From positions 4,361,001 through 4,425,000 of the forward strand of contig NZ_CP085081.1 in NCBI RefSeq assembly GCF_023243115.1: DNA of 64,000 nt. Reading direction: 5' to 3'. Both the position numbers and the translations under genes were made by a program. Position 1 is the first letter of the stretch. The number at the start of each line of letters is the position of its first letter. This DNA comes from Sediminicoccus sp. KRV36 (GTDB lineage: Bacteria; Pseudomonadota; Alphaproteobacteria; Acetobacterales; Acetobacteraceae). Under the pieces are notes generated by a model. The model searched no databases. It had not been told where the DNA came from and worked only from the letters and a program-made list of their open reading frames with translations. This document shows, piece by piece, positions 37,343-45,989 of the stretch.

Positions 37343-38419
37343 TCAACCCAGCAGGCGGCCAATCACGCGCGCGGTGTAGTCCACCACCGGGATCACCCGA
37401 CCATAATTGATCCGCGACGGGCCGATCACGCCAATGGCGCCGACGATCTTCTCCTGCGCATTACGGAAGGGCGCCACCACGACGGAGAGCCCGGCCGTGG
37501 AAAACAGCCCGCTCTCGGCGCCGATGAAGATCTGCACGCCCTCCCCCCGCTGGGCGAGTTCCAGCAGCTTCAGCGTGGTTTCCTGCGCCTCCAGCCGCTC
37601 GAACAAGGCCTGGATTTCATGGACGCGGGTCAGATTCTCCATGTTCTCAAGCAGCCGCGCCTGGCCGCGCAGGATGAGCGAACCGCTGCCCCCGCCGGCC
37701 CAGGTTGCCATGCCGGCCTCCACCACCTGCGTCGTCAGCGCATCGAGCGCGGTGCGGTTGGCGGCGATCTCCTGCGTCACGCTGGCGCGCGTCTCGTCCA
37801 GTGTGCGGTCGGAGAGGCGGGCATTCAGGTAATTCCCCGCCTGGATCAGCGCAGAGGGCGGCAGCCCGGCCGGCACCTCGATCACCCGGTTCTCGACCCG
37901 CCCATCGCCCTGCACCAGCACGACCAGCGCGCGGCCCGGGCCCAGCGGCACGAATTCGATGTGACGCAGCGGCGCCTCGCCCTTGGGGGCCACCACAAGG
38001 CCGGCCGCGCCGGCGAGGCCCGAGAGCATCTGCCCCGCCTCGGCCAGGGTTTCCTGCAGGGAACGGCCGTGTGCGGCGCAGCGGGCGGTGATCTCCGCGC
38101 GCTCCTCCTCGCCCAGATCGCCGAATTCGAGCAGGCCGTCCACGAAGAGCCGCAAGCCCTGCTGCGTCGGCAGCCGGCCGGCGCTGGTATGCGGGGCGTA
38201 GAGCAGCCCGGCTTCCTCCAGATCCGCCATCACATTGCGGATCGAAGCCGGCGAGAGGTTCAGGGGCAGCCGGCGTGAGAGCGTGCGGCTCCCCACCGGC
38301 TCGCCCGTGGCGACATAGACTTCCACCAGCTCGCGCAAGACGGCGGTGGAGCGGGGATCGAGCGCGCTTGTGGCGATGCTCGGCACCGCGAAGAGGGGTG
38401 GCTTCATGGGGGTGTACAT
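37343..38419 (-). CDS. hrcA: Heat-inducible transcription repressor HrcA
   Basis: HrcA represses class I heat-shock genes by binding CIRCE. The 358-residue product has an N-terminal winged helix (STAVLRELVEVYVATGEPVGSRTL, split here by its turn, then SPASIRNVMADLEEAGLL near 57) and a C-terminal GAF-like domain ending in IGPSRINYGRVIPVVDYTA. I chose ATG 38419, which gives a normal length. No CIRCE inverted repeat was found just upstream, so autoregulation is not supported here. Confidence 0.94.
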   Translation of the reverse strand: MYTPMKPPLFAVPSIATSALDPRSTAVLRELVEVYVATGEPVGSRTLSRRLPLNLSPASIRNVMADLEEAGLLYAPHTSAGRLPTQQGLRLFVDGLLEFGDLGEEERAEITARCAAHGRSLQETLAEAGQMLSGLAGAAGLVVAPKGEAPLRHIEFVPLGPGRALVVLVQGDGRVENRVIEVPAGLPPSALIQAGNYLNARLSDRTLDETRASVTQEIAANRTALDALTTQVVEAGMATWAGGGSGSLILRGQARLLENMENLTRVHEIQALFERLEAQETTLKLLELAQRGEGVQIFIGAESGLFSTAGLSVVVAPFRNAQEKIVGAIGVIGPSRINYGRVIPVVDYTARVIGRLLG

Positions 38420-38528
38420 CGCAGGTGAGAGCTTGGGTATGCGGGGGGGATTGGTCAAGTTTTGTGAATTGGACCGCCGTGCGGACGCCGCAAAGCCCAT
38501 GGCTTCGGCGCGCGGGCGTGGGCAAAAA

Positions 38529-38602
38529 TGTCCCCGGCGGGATTCGAACCCACGGCCCCCAGATTAGGAATCTGGTGCTCTATCCTGCTGAGCTACGGAG
38601 AC
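38529..38602 (-). tRNA. tRNA-Arg (anticodon CCT)
   Basis: The cloverleaf is complete on the minus strand: acceptor GTCTCCG/CGGGGAC, D arm with AGCTCAGCAGGATAGAGC, anticodon stem CCAGA/TCTGG around the loop TTCCTAA (anticodon CCT), and a T arm with GGTTCGAATCC. The discriminator base is A and no CCA is encoded; a short T-run follows. It lies between hrcA and the DinG-like helicase gene. Confidence 0.97.
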
Positions 38603-38678
38603 GCGCCTTTCACATAACACAAGCCCCATCGCCCCGCGAAGTCTGGCCTTCATCCGGCCCCGGCCCCAGATTGCCGCC

Positions 38679-41459
38679 ATGACATCGCCGATTCGCCCGC
38701 GCCTGCTGCTGCCCGAGGCCCCGGCTCTGGTCGCCTCCCATGGCCGCGCCACCCTGCTCACCCCCGATGGCGAGGTGCTGACGCTGACCGGCGCCCGCAT
38801 CGCCGAGGCCCTCGCGGAATACCCGCCGCCGCTCCTGGTGCATGCCCCTGCCACCGCCAGGCGGCTGGACCTGCCGCGCTTCCTCGATGCGTTTGACCTG
38901 CTGGAGCTGTTCGCCTTCGCCCTTCCCGCCCGCAGCGCGCCACCCACGCCGCGCGGCCTGGCCCTGATGCTCGATCTGCCACCCCCCGAGGATGATGAGG
39001 CGGCGGCCGCCCTCTTGCCGGAAATCGCCTCGCGCCTGCTGCGCGCCCTGGCGGATGAAGCCCGCGCCCCCTCCGGCAAGGAAGCCGCGGGCATGGCCGC
39101 ACAGCTGGCCGGGGCCGCGCAATGGCCCTGGGTGCCCAGCGTGCTCGCGGCCCTCGGCCTGCCCGATGCCAAGCCCGACCGCAACGCCTTCAAGACCTGG
39201 CGCCGCCTGCCCGATTGGGAGGAGACCGCGGCCCCGCCGCCACCGGCCAGCCATGCCGTCAGCGGCGCCGATTCCCGCCGCCGCCTGGCCGAGATGCTGG
39301 GCAGCGGGGCCGAGCAACGCCCGCAGCAGGCCGATTTCGCTTCCGCCGCCGCCGGCGCCTTTGCCCCGCGCGAGGCGGAAGGCTCACCCCACATGATCCT
39401 GGCCGAGGCCGGCACCGGCACCGGCAAGACGCTGGGCTACATCGCACCGGCCAGCCTCTGGGCCGAGCGCAACGGCGCCCCGGTCTGGATCAGCACCTAT
39501 ACCCGCAACCTGCAGCGCCAGATTGACCAGGAGCTGATGCAGCTCTTTCCCGATCCGGAGGAGCGGCGCGCGCGCGTGGCCGTGCGCAAGGGGCGCGAGA
39601 ACTACCTCTGCCTGCTGAACCTGGAGGAAGCCCTCGGCCAATCCGGCCTGCGCCAGATGGCGCTGCCCCTGGCGCTGGTCTCGCGCTGGGCGGGCGCGAC
39701 GCGGGATGGCGATCTGCAAGGCGGCGATTTCCCGGGGTGGACGCAGGAGCTGTTCCAGCCCGGCGCCCTGCTGGGCCTGGCCGACCGCCGGGGCGAATGC
39801 ATCCGCTCAGCCTGCACGCAATACAGGAAATGCTTCGTCGAACACTCGATCCGCCGCGCCCGCACGGCCAGGCTCGTCATCGCCAATCATGCGCTGGTGA
39901 TGGTTCAGGCGGCCCTGGGCGGCGGCGAGGACGGCAAGCCCACGCGCTATGTCTTCGACGAGGGCCATCATCTGTTCGATGCGGCCGACAGCGCCTTCTC
40001 CTCGGCCCTGACCGGGGTGGAGGCGGCCGAGCTGCGCCGCTGGCTGCTGGGGGCGGAGGGTGGCCGCTCCCGCGCCAAGGGCCTGCGCGCGCGCATCCAG
40101 GACCTCGCCGGCGACATCCCGCAATTGATCGCCCCCATGGAGGAGGCGCTGCACGCCGCCCGCTGCCTGCCGGGGGGCGGCTGGTATGCCCGGCTGGGCG
40201 ATGCGGCCATCCCCGCCGATGCCAACGCGACCGAGATGTTCCTTCATGCCGCGCGCAGCCAGATCCTGGCCCGCGCGCCGGAGGATGATGGCATCTACAC
40301 GCTCGAAGTGGACCTCCATCCCGTCAACGACGCCGTGGCCGAGGCCGGCGCCGCGCTGGCCGTGGCCCTGCACGCGCTGGAACAGCCACTGACGCGCCTG
40401 CGCAACGCCCTGGCCGAAAAGCTGGAAAGCACGGAAGGCGAGGAGGAGGCTGAGGTGGGCGAGCGCATCCGGCTGGAGACGGCCATGCGCGGCATCGAAC
40501 GCCGCGCCCTGATCCCCCTCGGCGCCTGGCGCGGCATGCTGGCGCAACTGGCCACCGCCCAGGCCGAGCCCGGGACGCGGCCCGTCATGGTGGATTGGCT
40601 GCAGCTGGACCGCCGCGAGGGGCGCGACACGGATGCCGGGCTGCACCGCCATTGGCTGGACCCGACCATCCCCTTCGCGCAAGTGGTGGCGGCCCCCGCG
40701 CATGGCTTGCTCATCACCTCGGCCACACTCACCGATGCCGCCAAGCGCGATGATCCCGAAGCCGCCTGGCGCGAGGCGGAATCCCGCACGGGTGCGGCGC
40801 ATCTGCCGCTGCCCGCGATCCGCGCGGCCCTGCCCTCGCCCTTCGACTATGCGGCGAATACGCGGACCTTCATCATCACCGATGTGGATGCCCGGCAATC
40901 GGGCCCCATCGCCAGCGCCATGCAGCAGCTCTTCCTCGCATCAGGCGGCGGCGCACTCGGCCTCTTCACCGCGATCCGGCGCCTGCGCGAGGTGGCCGCG
41001 CGCATCGCGCCCGCCCTGGAGGCCCGCGGCATCCCGCTCTATGCGCAGCATGTGGACGCGATGGACAATGCGACGCTGGTGGACATCTTCCGGGCCGAGG
41101 AAAATTCCTGCCTGCTGGGCACGGATGCGATGCGCGATGGCGTGGATGTGCCCGGCCGCGCGTTGCGCCTGCTGGTGTTTGACCGCGTGCCCTGGCCACG
41201 CCGCACCATCCTGCATCGCGAACGCCGGTTGCATCTGAGCGAAGGCAACCCGCAGGGCCACGACGACACGCATGCGCGCCACAAGCTGCGCCAGGCCTTC
41301 GGCCGGCTGATTCGCCGCGCCGATGACAAGGGCGTGTTCGTGCTGCTGGATCGCGCCTGCCCCTCCCGCGTGCTGGCGGGGCTGCCGGAGGGTGTGGCGC
41401 CGCTGCGCGTCACCCTGGCCGAGGCCGTGGCACAGACGCGGAGCCTGCTCTCGCCCTAG
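38679..41459 (+). CDS. DinG-like ATP-dependent DNA helicase
   Basis: A 926-residue superfamily 2 helicase of the XPD/DinG type. Walker A EAGTGTGKT lies near residue 248 and the DEGHHLF box (motif II) near 427. Between them four cysteines (NYLC, ECIRSAC, YRKC) probably hold a [4Fe-4S] cluster, a hallmark of this group. Motif VI FGRLIRRADDKG lies near 874. The first 200 residues form an extra N-terminal region. It probably unwinds damaged or R-loop DNA; DinG orthology is not certain. Confidence 0.9.
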   Translation: MTSPIRPRLLLPEAPALVASHGRATLLTPDGEVLTLTGARIAEALAEYPPPLLVHAPATARRLDLPRFLDAFDLLELFAFALPARSAPPTPRGLALMLDLPPPEDDEAAAALLPEIASRLLRALADEARAPSGKEAAGMAAQLAGAAQWPWVPSVLAALGLPDAKPDRNAFKTWRRLPDWEETAAPPPPASHAVSGADSRRRLAEMLGSGAEQRPQQADFASAAAGAFAPREAEGSPHMILAEAGTGTGKTLGYIAPASLWAERNGAPVWISTYTRNLQRQIDQELMQLFPDPEERRARVAVRKGRENYLCLLNLEEALGQSGLRQMALPLALVSRWAGATRDGDLQGGDFPGWTQELFQPGALLGLADRRGECIRSACTQYRKCFVEHSIRRARTARLVIANHALVMVQAALGGGEDGKPTRYVFDEGHHLFDAADSAFSSALTGVEAAELRRWLLGAEGGRSRAKGLRARIQDLAGDIPQLIAPMEEALHAARCLPGGGWYARLGDAAIPADANATEMFLHAARSQILARAPEDDGIYTLEVDLHPVNDAVAEAGAALAVALHALEQPLTRLRNALAEKLESTEGEEEAEVGERIRLETAMRGIERRALIPLGAWRGMLAQLATAQAEPGTRPVMVDWLQLDRREGRDTDAGLHRHWLDPTIPFAQVVAAPAHGLLITSATLTDAAKRDDPEAAWREAESRTGAAHLPLPAIRAALPSPFDYAANTRTFIITDVDARQSGPIASAMQQLFLASGGGALGLFTAIRRLREVAARIAPALEARGIPLYAQHVDAMDNATLVDIFRAEENSCLLGTDAMRDGVDVPGRALRLLVFDRVPWPRRTILHRERRLHLSEGNPQGHDDTHARHKLRQAFGRLIRRADDKGVFVLLDRACPSRVLAGLPEGVAPLRVTLAEAVAQTRSLLSP

Positions 41460-41659
41460 CCGCGATCGCAGCGCAGGGCGCTGGCGCGTGAAGCAAGCTG
41501 CCGAACGCCATGCAGCGCTTCAGCGCGATTCCAACCTTGCCATAAATAGCGGGTTGAGAGCGGGCGAAGCAGACGCAAGGCGCCGACGTCCTGCGGGGAA
41601 GCACGGCATGGCACGCGCCGCAATTCTTCACGGCGCCCGGTGCGTGGGAGCCAGCGCCG

Positions 41660-41884
41660 TCAGCCGCCTTTCCTGACGCGGATCAGGCCACTGCCATCAG
41701 CCTCCTGCAGTTCCTCCAGAACGAGGTGGCCCTGCTCCGCCAGGCTGCGTGCCAGGTTCCGGCGCGGCTCGTCACCCACGTAGCGCACCTCGAGCTCCGC
41801 CCCCGGCGGCATCTTGTCCAGTTGCAGCCGGGTGCGCACGAAGGTCATCGGGCAAGTGTCAGCCGAAACATCTATCTGAAACAT
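41660..41884 (-). CDS. TusA/SirA-family sulfurtransferase-like protein
   Basis: The 74-residue protein has the family signature DTCPMTFVRTRLQLDKM with the CP motif near residue 10, followed by the small alpha/beta sandwich. TusA-like proteins relay sulfane sulfur as persulfide for tRNA thiolation, molybdenum cofactor or other uses; which one is unknown here. It is divergent from mucR across a 112-bp AT-rich region. Confidence 0.85.
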   Translation of the reverse strand: MFQIDVSADTCPMTFVRTRLQLDKMPPGAELEVRYVGDEPRRNLARSLAEQGHLVLEELQEADGSGLIRVRKGG

Positions 41885-41996
41885 GATTATCCTACGTAAT
41901 AATTAATGATTATTGGTAGAAATCAGATTTGATCTCTTGCATAGCACCGCAAGGACGCTCTAAACGAACAGCATATTGCATATTGAAAGCAAAACC
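41885..41996. promoter_or_regulatory. AT-rich divergent promoter region of the TusA-like gene and mucR
   Basis: This 112-bp gap is strongly AT-rich against a GC-rich background, with runs such as TAATAATTAATGATTATT (41899-41916) and two ATATTG stretches near 41973. MucR/Ros proteins are known to bind AT-rich, T-containing sites and often autoregulate, so this is a plausible MucR target. Confidence 0.5.
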
Positions 41997-42416
41997 ATGT
42001 CAGATAGCTCTACCGCTGGCGATCTCTTGGGACTGACCGCTGAAATCGTTTCCGCGCATGTGTCCAACAACCCGGTCTCCGTCAATGATTTGCCGAACCT
42101 GATCGTCGAGGTGCATCGCACGCTCTCCTCGCTCGGCTCGGTCCCTGCCCGTGTCGAGGTGGAAAAGAAGCCACCTGCGGTTCCGGTGAAGAAATCCATC
42201 ACCCCGGATTATTTGATCTGCCTGGAAGACGGCAAGAAGCTCAAGATGCTCAAGCGTCACTTGCAGACCTCCTACGGCATGACGCCCGATCAATATCGCG
42301 ACAAGTGGGGCCTGCCGCCCGAATACCCGATGGTGGCGCCGAATTACGCGAAGCACCGCTCCTCCCTGGCCAAGCAGATCGGCCTGGGCACCCAGTCGCG
42401 CAAGCCTGGCGTCTGA
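41997..42416 (+). CDS. mucR: MucR/Ros family transcriptional regulator
   Basis: A 139-residue zinc-finger-type global regulator. The conserved core is CLEDGKKLKMLKRHLQTSYG near residue 77, then MTPDQYRDKWGLPPEYPMVA and a C-terminal AKQIGLG. As in many MucR proteins, the first finger pair has only one cysteine followed by Asp, so the zinc ligand set differs from Ros. These proteins control polysaccharide, motility and cell-cycle genes. ATG 41997 is preferred over a TTG 21 bases earlier. Confidence 0.9.
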   Translation: MSDSSTAGDLLGLTAEIVSAHVSNNPVSVNDLPNLIVEVHRTLSSLGSVPARVEVEKKPPAVPVKKSITPDYLICLEDGKKLKMLKRHLQTSYGMTPDQYRDKWGLPPEYPMVAPNYAKHRSSLAKQIGLGTQSRKPGV

Positions 42417-42543
42417 ATCCTCGCGCCGGCCCTCACCAGGGGCCGGGGCGGCTTCTGTCCGGAGCGAACATGCTCTATGGGCTTTTCGGGGCCCGGTGAT
42501 CGCGGGCCAAGACGGCAGAGAGGGCGGGACCATCAGCGACCGC

Positions 42544-42945
42544 ATGTCCCGGATCGAGCAGATGTGCATCGAGCGCGGCCTCAAGATGACCGGCCAGCGC
42601 CGGCTCATCGCCCGCGTCCTGTCCGAAAGCGAAGACCACCCGGATGTCGAGGAGCTCTACCGCCGCGCGGTGGCGCTGGATCACCGTGTCTCGGTCGCCA
42701 CCGTCTATCGCACCGTGCGTCTGCTCGAGGAGAAGGGCATCCTCGAACGCCGCGACTTCGGCGGCGGCCGCGCGCGGTTCGACCCGGCGGACCGTGGCAT
42801 TCATCACCATCTGATTGATGTGGATACCGGCAACGTGATCGAGTTTTCCGATGCGGCGCATGATGCCCTGGCGCGCGACATCGCGGCCCGGCTCGGCTTT
42901 GAGCTGGTGCAGCTCCGCCTCGAATTATTCGGCCGGCGCCGATGA
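42544..42945 (+). CDS. fur: Fur family transcriptional regulator
   Basis: A metal-responsive repressor of about 133 residues. The winged helix includes MCIERGLKMTGQRRLIARVL and VSVATVYRTVRLLEEKG. The dimer domain has GIHHHLIDVDTGNVIEF with the metal-binding histidines. The C-terminal CxxC zinc motif of enteric Fur is missing, as in many alphaproteobacterial Fur/Mur proteins, so iron or manganese may be sensed. The frame extends to a GTG at 42496; ATG 42544 fits the family start. It overlaps the next gene (ATGA). Confidence 0.88.
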   Translation: MSRIEQMCIERGLKMTGQRRLIARVLSESEDHPDVEELYRRAVALDHRVSVATVYRTVRLLEEKGILERRDFGGGRARFDPADRGIHHHLIDVDTGNVIEFSDAAHDALARDIAARLGFELVQLRLELFGRRR

Positions 42946-43760
42946 ACGAGGCGCCCCCCTTCGAGGAAATCCGCTCCAGCAATCTCGGCGTTCGCGTCGC
43001 GACCACCGCATGGGAGGTCACGGCCGCCCAGGCGCTGCGCTACCGCGTCTTCTACGAGGAAATGGGCGCCCGCGCCGATGCGACGACCACGGCAACCGGC
43101 CTCGATGCCGATGCCTATGACGCCGTCGCGGATCACCTTCTGGTGGTGGATCATGATCGGGGCGAGGGGCCGGAAAGTGTGGTTGGCACCTATCGGCTCA
43201 TCCGCCGGGCCGCGGCGGAGCGGCTCGGGCGTTTCTACTCCGAAGATGAATACGACATCACCGGCATCCTCAACTATCCGGATGGCATCCTGGAGCTGGG
43301 GCGTTCCTGCACCGATATCGCTTATCGCACGCGCGGCACGCTGCAGCTGCTTTGGCGCGGCATCGCCGCCTATGTCTATAACCACAAGATCGGCCTGATG
43401 TTTGGCTGCGCCAGCCTGCCTGGCACGAATCTCGACGCCAATGCGGCCCAGCTCTCCTACCTCGCGCATCACCATCAGGCGCCGGCGCAGCTTTGTCCGC
43501 GGGCGATCGAGGCGCGGTACCTGACCATGGATCGCCTGCCGCGCGGCAGCTACGACGCGAAGGCGGCGCTGCTGTCCCTGCCGCCGCTCATCAAGGGCTA
43601 TCTGCGGCTGGGCGGCTTTGTCGGCGACGGTGCCGTGCTGGACGCCCAGTTCAACACGACCGATGTGGCCATCGTGGTGATGACGGACCAGATCACCGAC
43701 AAATACTTCAAGCATTACGAGCGCAAGGCCGGCTGGGACGGCAATGACCGCGCCGCCTGA
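42942..43760 (+). CDS. GNAT family N-acyltransferase, OlsB-like (ornithine lipid type)
   Basis: The 272-residue protein belongs to the hemolysin/OlsB acyltransferase group: ALRYRVFYEEMGA near residue 29, DHLLVVDHD near 60, VGTYRLI near 78, and LELGRSCTD near 118. OlsB adds a 3-hydroxyacyl chain to ornithine, the first step to phosphorus-free ornithine lipids. The coupling to fur by a four-base overlap suggests a link to metal or phosphate status, but OlsA is not adjacent, so the assignment stays at family level. Confidence 0.82.
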   Translation: MNEAPPFEEIRSSNLGVRVATTAWEVTAAQALRYRVFYEEMGARADATTTATGLDADAYDAVADHLLVVDHDRGEGPESVVGTYRLIRRAAAERLGRFYSEDEYDITGILNYPDGILELGRSCTDIAYRTRGTLQLLWRGIAAYVYNHKIGLMFGCASLPGTNLDANAAQLSYLAHHHQAPAQLCPRAIEARYLTMDRLPRGSYDAKAALLSLPPLIKGYLRLGGFVGDGAVLDAQFNTTDVAIVVMTDQITDKYFKHYERKAGWDGNDRAA

Positions 43761-43835
43761 CGCGCGCATGCAAGCTTGAAGAATCCCCGCCGGGCCTGAC
43801 TGGCGGCGGCCTCGGCGGCCCAGCTCGCTGCCGCG

Positions 43836-45989
43836 TCAGCGCTCCGGCGTGATCTCGATCAGCAGCCAGCCGCCGGCTTCCATCCGCGCCACATCGCCAG
43901 GCAGCAGCAGGATGGTCGTGGTGGCACTTTCGACAATGGCAGGCCCCCGCACCACCTGGCCGGCCGCCAGGCCCCCGAAATCCAGCACCGGCAATTCCAC
44001 CCAGCCCTGCGCCAGCAGAGCGCGCCTCCGGCCGAGCGGCGCTGCCGGCTCCGCAGCGCCGGCCGGGCGTTGCGGCAGCGGCGGCAGCAGGCCCGAGGCG
44101 GCAGCCCGGACGGTGACCAGCACCACCTCCTCCTCCGGCAGGTCATAGGTGAACAGCGCGCGGTGGCGAGCATGGAAGGCCTCGCGCAGGCCGGCGCGGT
44201 CCGGCGCCACGCCATCCAGATTCACGGTGATTTCGAAAACCTGCTCGCCGTAGCGCAGATCGGCCGCGCGGTGGCCGCGCACCTCACCCTGGAACCACTG
44301 CGCGAGTTGGCCGCGCGCTTCCGCCTCCAGCCCGTCAAACAACGTGGCCAGCGCCGCATCCTCCGGCATGGCGGTGGCGCTCACCACGCTGCGGGCGATC
44401 TCGTGGCGCAGTTCCGTCTGCAACATGCCCCAGGCCGAGAGCCCGGCGGCAAAGAGCGGCACGGCGATGCGCGCCATGCCCAGATCCCGCGCCACCGCGC
44501 TGGCATGCAGCCCCGCGGCCCCGCCGAAGGCGAGCAGCGTGGCGCCGCGCGGGTCCACGCCGCGCCGCACCGTGGCGATCCGCACGCCATCGGCCATGCG
44601 CGCATTCACCAAGCGATGGATGCCCAGCGCCGTGGCTTCCGTCGTGAGGTTGAGCCGCGCGGCCAGCGCCGCGATGGCGCGCTCGGAGGCAGCGGCATCC
44701 AGCAGGCGCGCGCCGCCCAGGAAACGCGTGGCATCGAGATAGCCGAGGGCGAGATTGGCGTCCGTCACGGTGGGCTCGGTGCCGCCATGCCCGTAGCAGG
44801 CCGGACCAGGCCGCGCGCCGGCCGATTGCGGCCCGACCTCCAGCGTGCCGCCCGAGCCCAGATGCGCGATGGACCCGCCGCCCGCACCCAGAGTGATAAT
44901 ATCCAGGCTGTCCAGCGCGATGCGCTCGCCGCCCACCTCTCGCCCGCGGCCGAGCGTGGCCGCGCCATCCTGGATCAGCGCGATATCGGTCGAGGTGCCG
45001 CCCATATCGAGCGTGACGATATCATGGCCGGGCCGCTTCAGATCTGCGCGCGAAGGGGCGCTCCGGTCATCGGAACCGCTGCCCACCCGATTCAGATCTG
45101 CGCGCGAAGCCGCGCTCCGGTCATCGGGTGGGGGCACCCCCACGCCGCGCCTGGCCAGCGCCACCGCGGCCGCCACACCGCCGGCCGGGCCGGAGAGCGC
45201 CGTGCCGACGGCCAGCCGCGCCGCCTCGGCAATCGGCGCCATGCCGCCATGCGACAGGATGACGAAGACCGGCCGCGCATAGCCGGCCTCACGCAGCCGC
45301 GCCTCCAGCCGCGTCAGATAGCGCGAGACGATGGGGCCGACATAGGCATTCACCGCCGTGGTCGAAAACCGCTCGAACTCCTTGATCTGCGGCAGCACAT
45401 CGGCCGAGCAGGTGACGAAGACGCTGGGCAGCGCCGCACGCACCGCCTCGGCTGCCGCATGCTCGTGCTTCGGCGCGGCCCAGGAATGCAGGAAGCAGAT
45501 CGCGACGGACTCGACCTCCGCCGCGCGCAGCGTGGCGATGGCGGCGTCGAGGCTTGCGGCATCCAGCGGAATCTCTACGGCTCCATCCGGGCGCAGGCGT
45601 TCGCGCACCGGCAGCCGCAAGGCGCGCGGGATCAGCGCAGGGGGCTGGGGCAGGCGCAGATCATACCGGGCGGGCTTCAGCCCCTCACGCATCGCCGTCA
45701 CATCACGATGGCCTTCGGTCGTCAGCATCGCCGTCTTCGCGCCGCGCCGCTCCAGCAGGGCATTGGTGGCGACGGTGGTGCCATGGACGATGCGCGTCGT
45801 CGTCTCGAGCAATTCGCCCAGGGTCAGGCCGATGGCGGAAGCAAGGTTGCGCAGGCCATCCAGCACGCCTTCGCTCTGGTCCTGCGGGGTGCTGGCGGCC
45901 TTGGCCAGGTATTCGCGGCCTTCGTCATCCACGCCCACCACATCCGTAAAGGTGCCGCCGACATCCACGCCAATCGTATAGCGCATCAT
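43836..45989 (-). CDS. hyuA: Hydantoinase/oxoprolinase subunit A (HyuA)
   Basis: The 717-residue protein is the ATP-dependent A subunit of the hydantoinase/5-oxoprolinase family: TIGVDVGGTFTDVVG at residue 4, HGTTVATNALLERRG near 69, and TLDMGGTSTDIALI near 325. It opens a cyclic amide (hydantoin, oxoproline or similar) with HyuB. Residues about 288-317, in the loop just before the ATP motif, are an inserted two-unit repeat (DDRSAxSRADL). The start overlaps the hyuB stop. The substrate is unknown. Confidence 0.9.
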   Translation of the reverse strand: MMRYTIGVDVGGTFTDVVGVDDEGREYLAKAASTPQDQSEGVLDGLRNLASAIGLTLGELLETTTRIVHGTTVATNALLERRGAKTAMLTTEGHRDVTAMREGLKPARYDLRLPQPPALIPRALRLPVRERLRPDGAVEIPLDAASLDAAIATLRAAEVESVAICFLHSWAAPKHEHAAAEAVRAALPSVFVTCSADVLPQIKEFERFSTTAVNAYVGPIVSRYLTRLEARLREAGYARPVFVILSHGGMAPIAEAARLAVGTALSGPAGGVAAAVALARRGVGVPPPDDRSAASRADLNRVGSGSDDRSAPSRADLKRPGHDIVTLDMGGTSTDIALIQDGAATLGRGREVGGERIALDSLDIITLGAGGGSIAHLGSGGTLEVGPQSAGARPGPACYGHGGTEPTVTDANLALGYLDATRFLGGARLLDAAASERAIAALAARLNLTTEATALGIHRLVNARMADGVRIATVRRGVDPRGATLLAFGGAAGLHASAVARDLGMARIAVPLFAAGLSAWGMLQTELRHEIARSVVSATAMPEDAALATLFDGLEAEARGQLAQWFQGEVRGHRAADLRYGEQVFEITVNLDGVAPDRAGLREAFHARHRALFTYDLPEEEVVLVTVRAAASGLLPPLPQRPAGAAEPAAPLGRRRALLAQGWVELPVLDFGGLAAGQVVRGPAIVESATTTILLLPGDVARMEAGGWLLIEITPER
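45037..45127 (-). repeat. In-frame 54-bp tandem repeat inside hyuA
   Basis: Two 37-bp near-identical blocks begin at 45037 and 45091, exactly 54 bases (18 codons) apart, differing mainly at a three-base site. On the minus strand each unit contains GAGCGC...GCGCGC, an imperfect palindrome. It encodes two copies of DDRSA(A/P)SRADL(N/K)R in a region where relatives run straight into the ATP motif. Confidence 0.85.

Noticed and set aside
38420..38528. CIRCE operator upstream of hrcA
   Set aside because: No TTAGCACTC-N9-GAGTGCTAA-like inverted repeat is visible.
41460..41659. Possible small gene between the DinG-like and TusA-like genes
   Set aside because: No frame has a convincing start, composition or motif; I see nothing else there.
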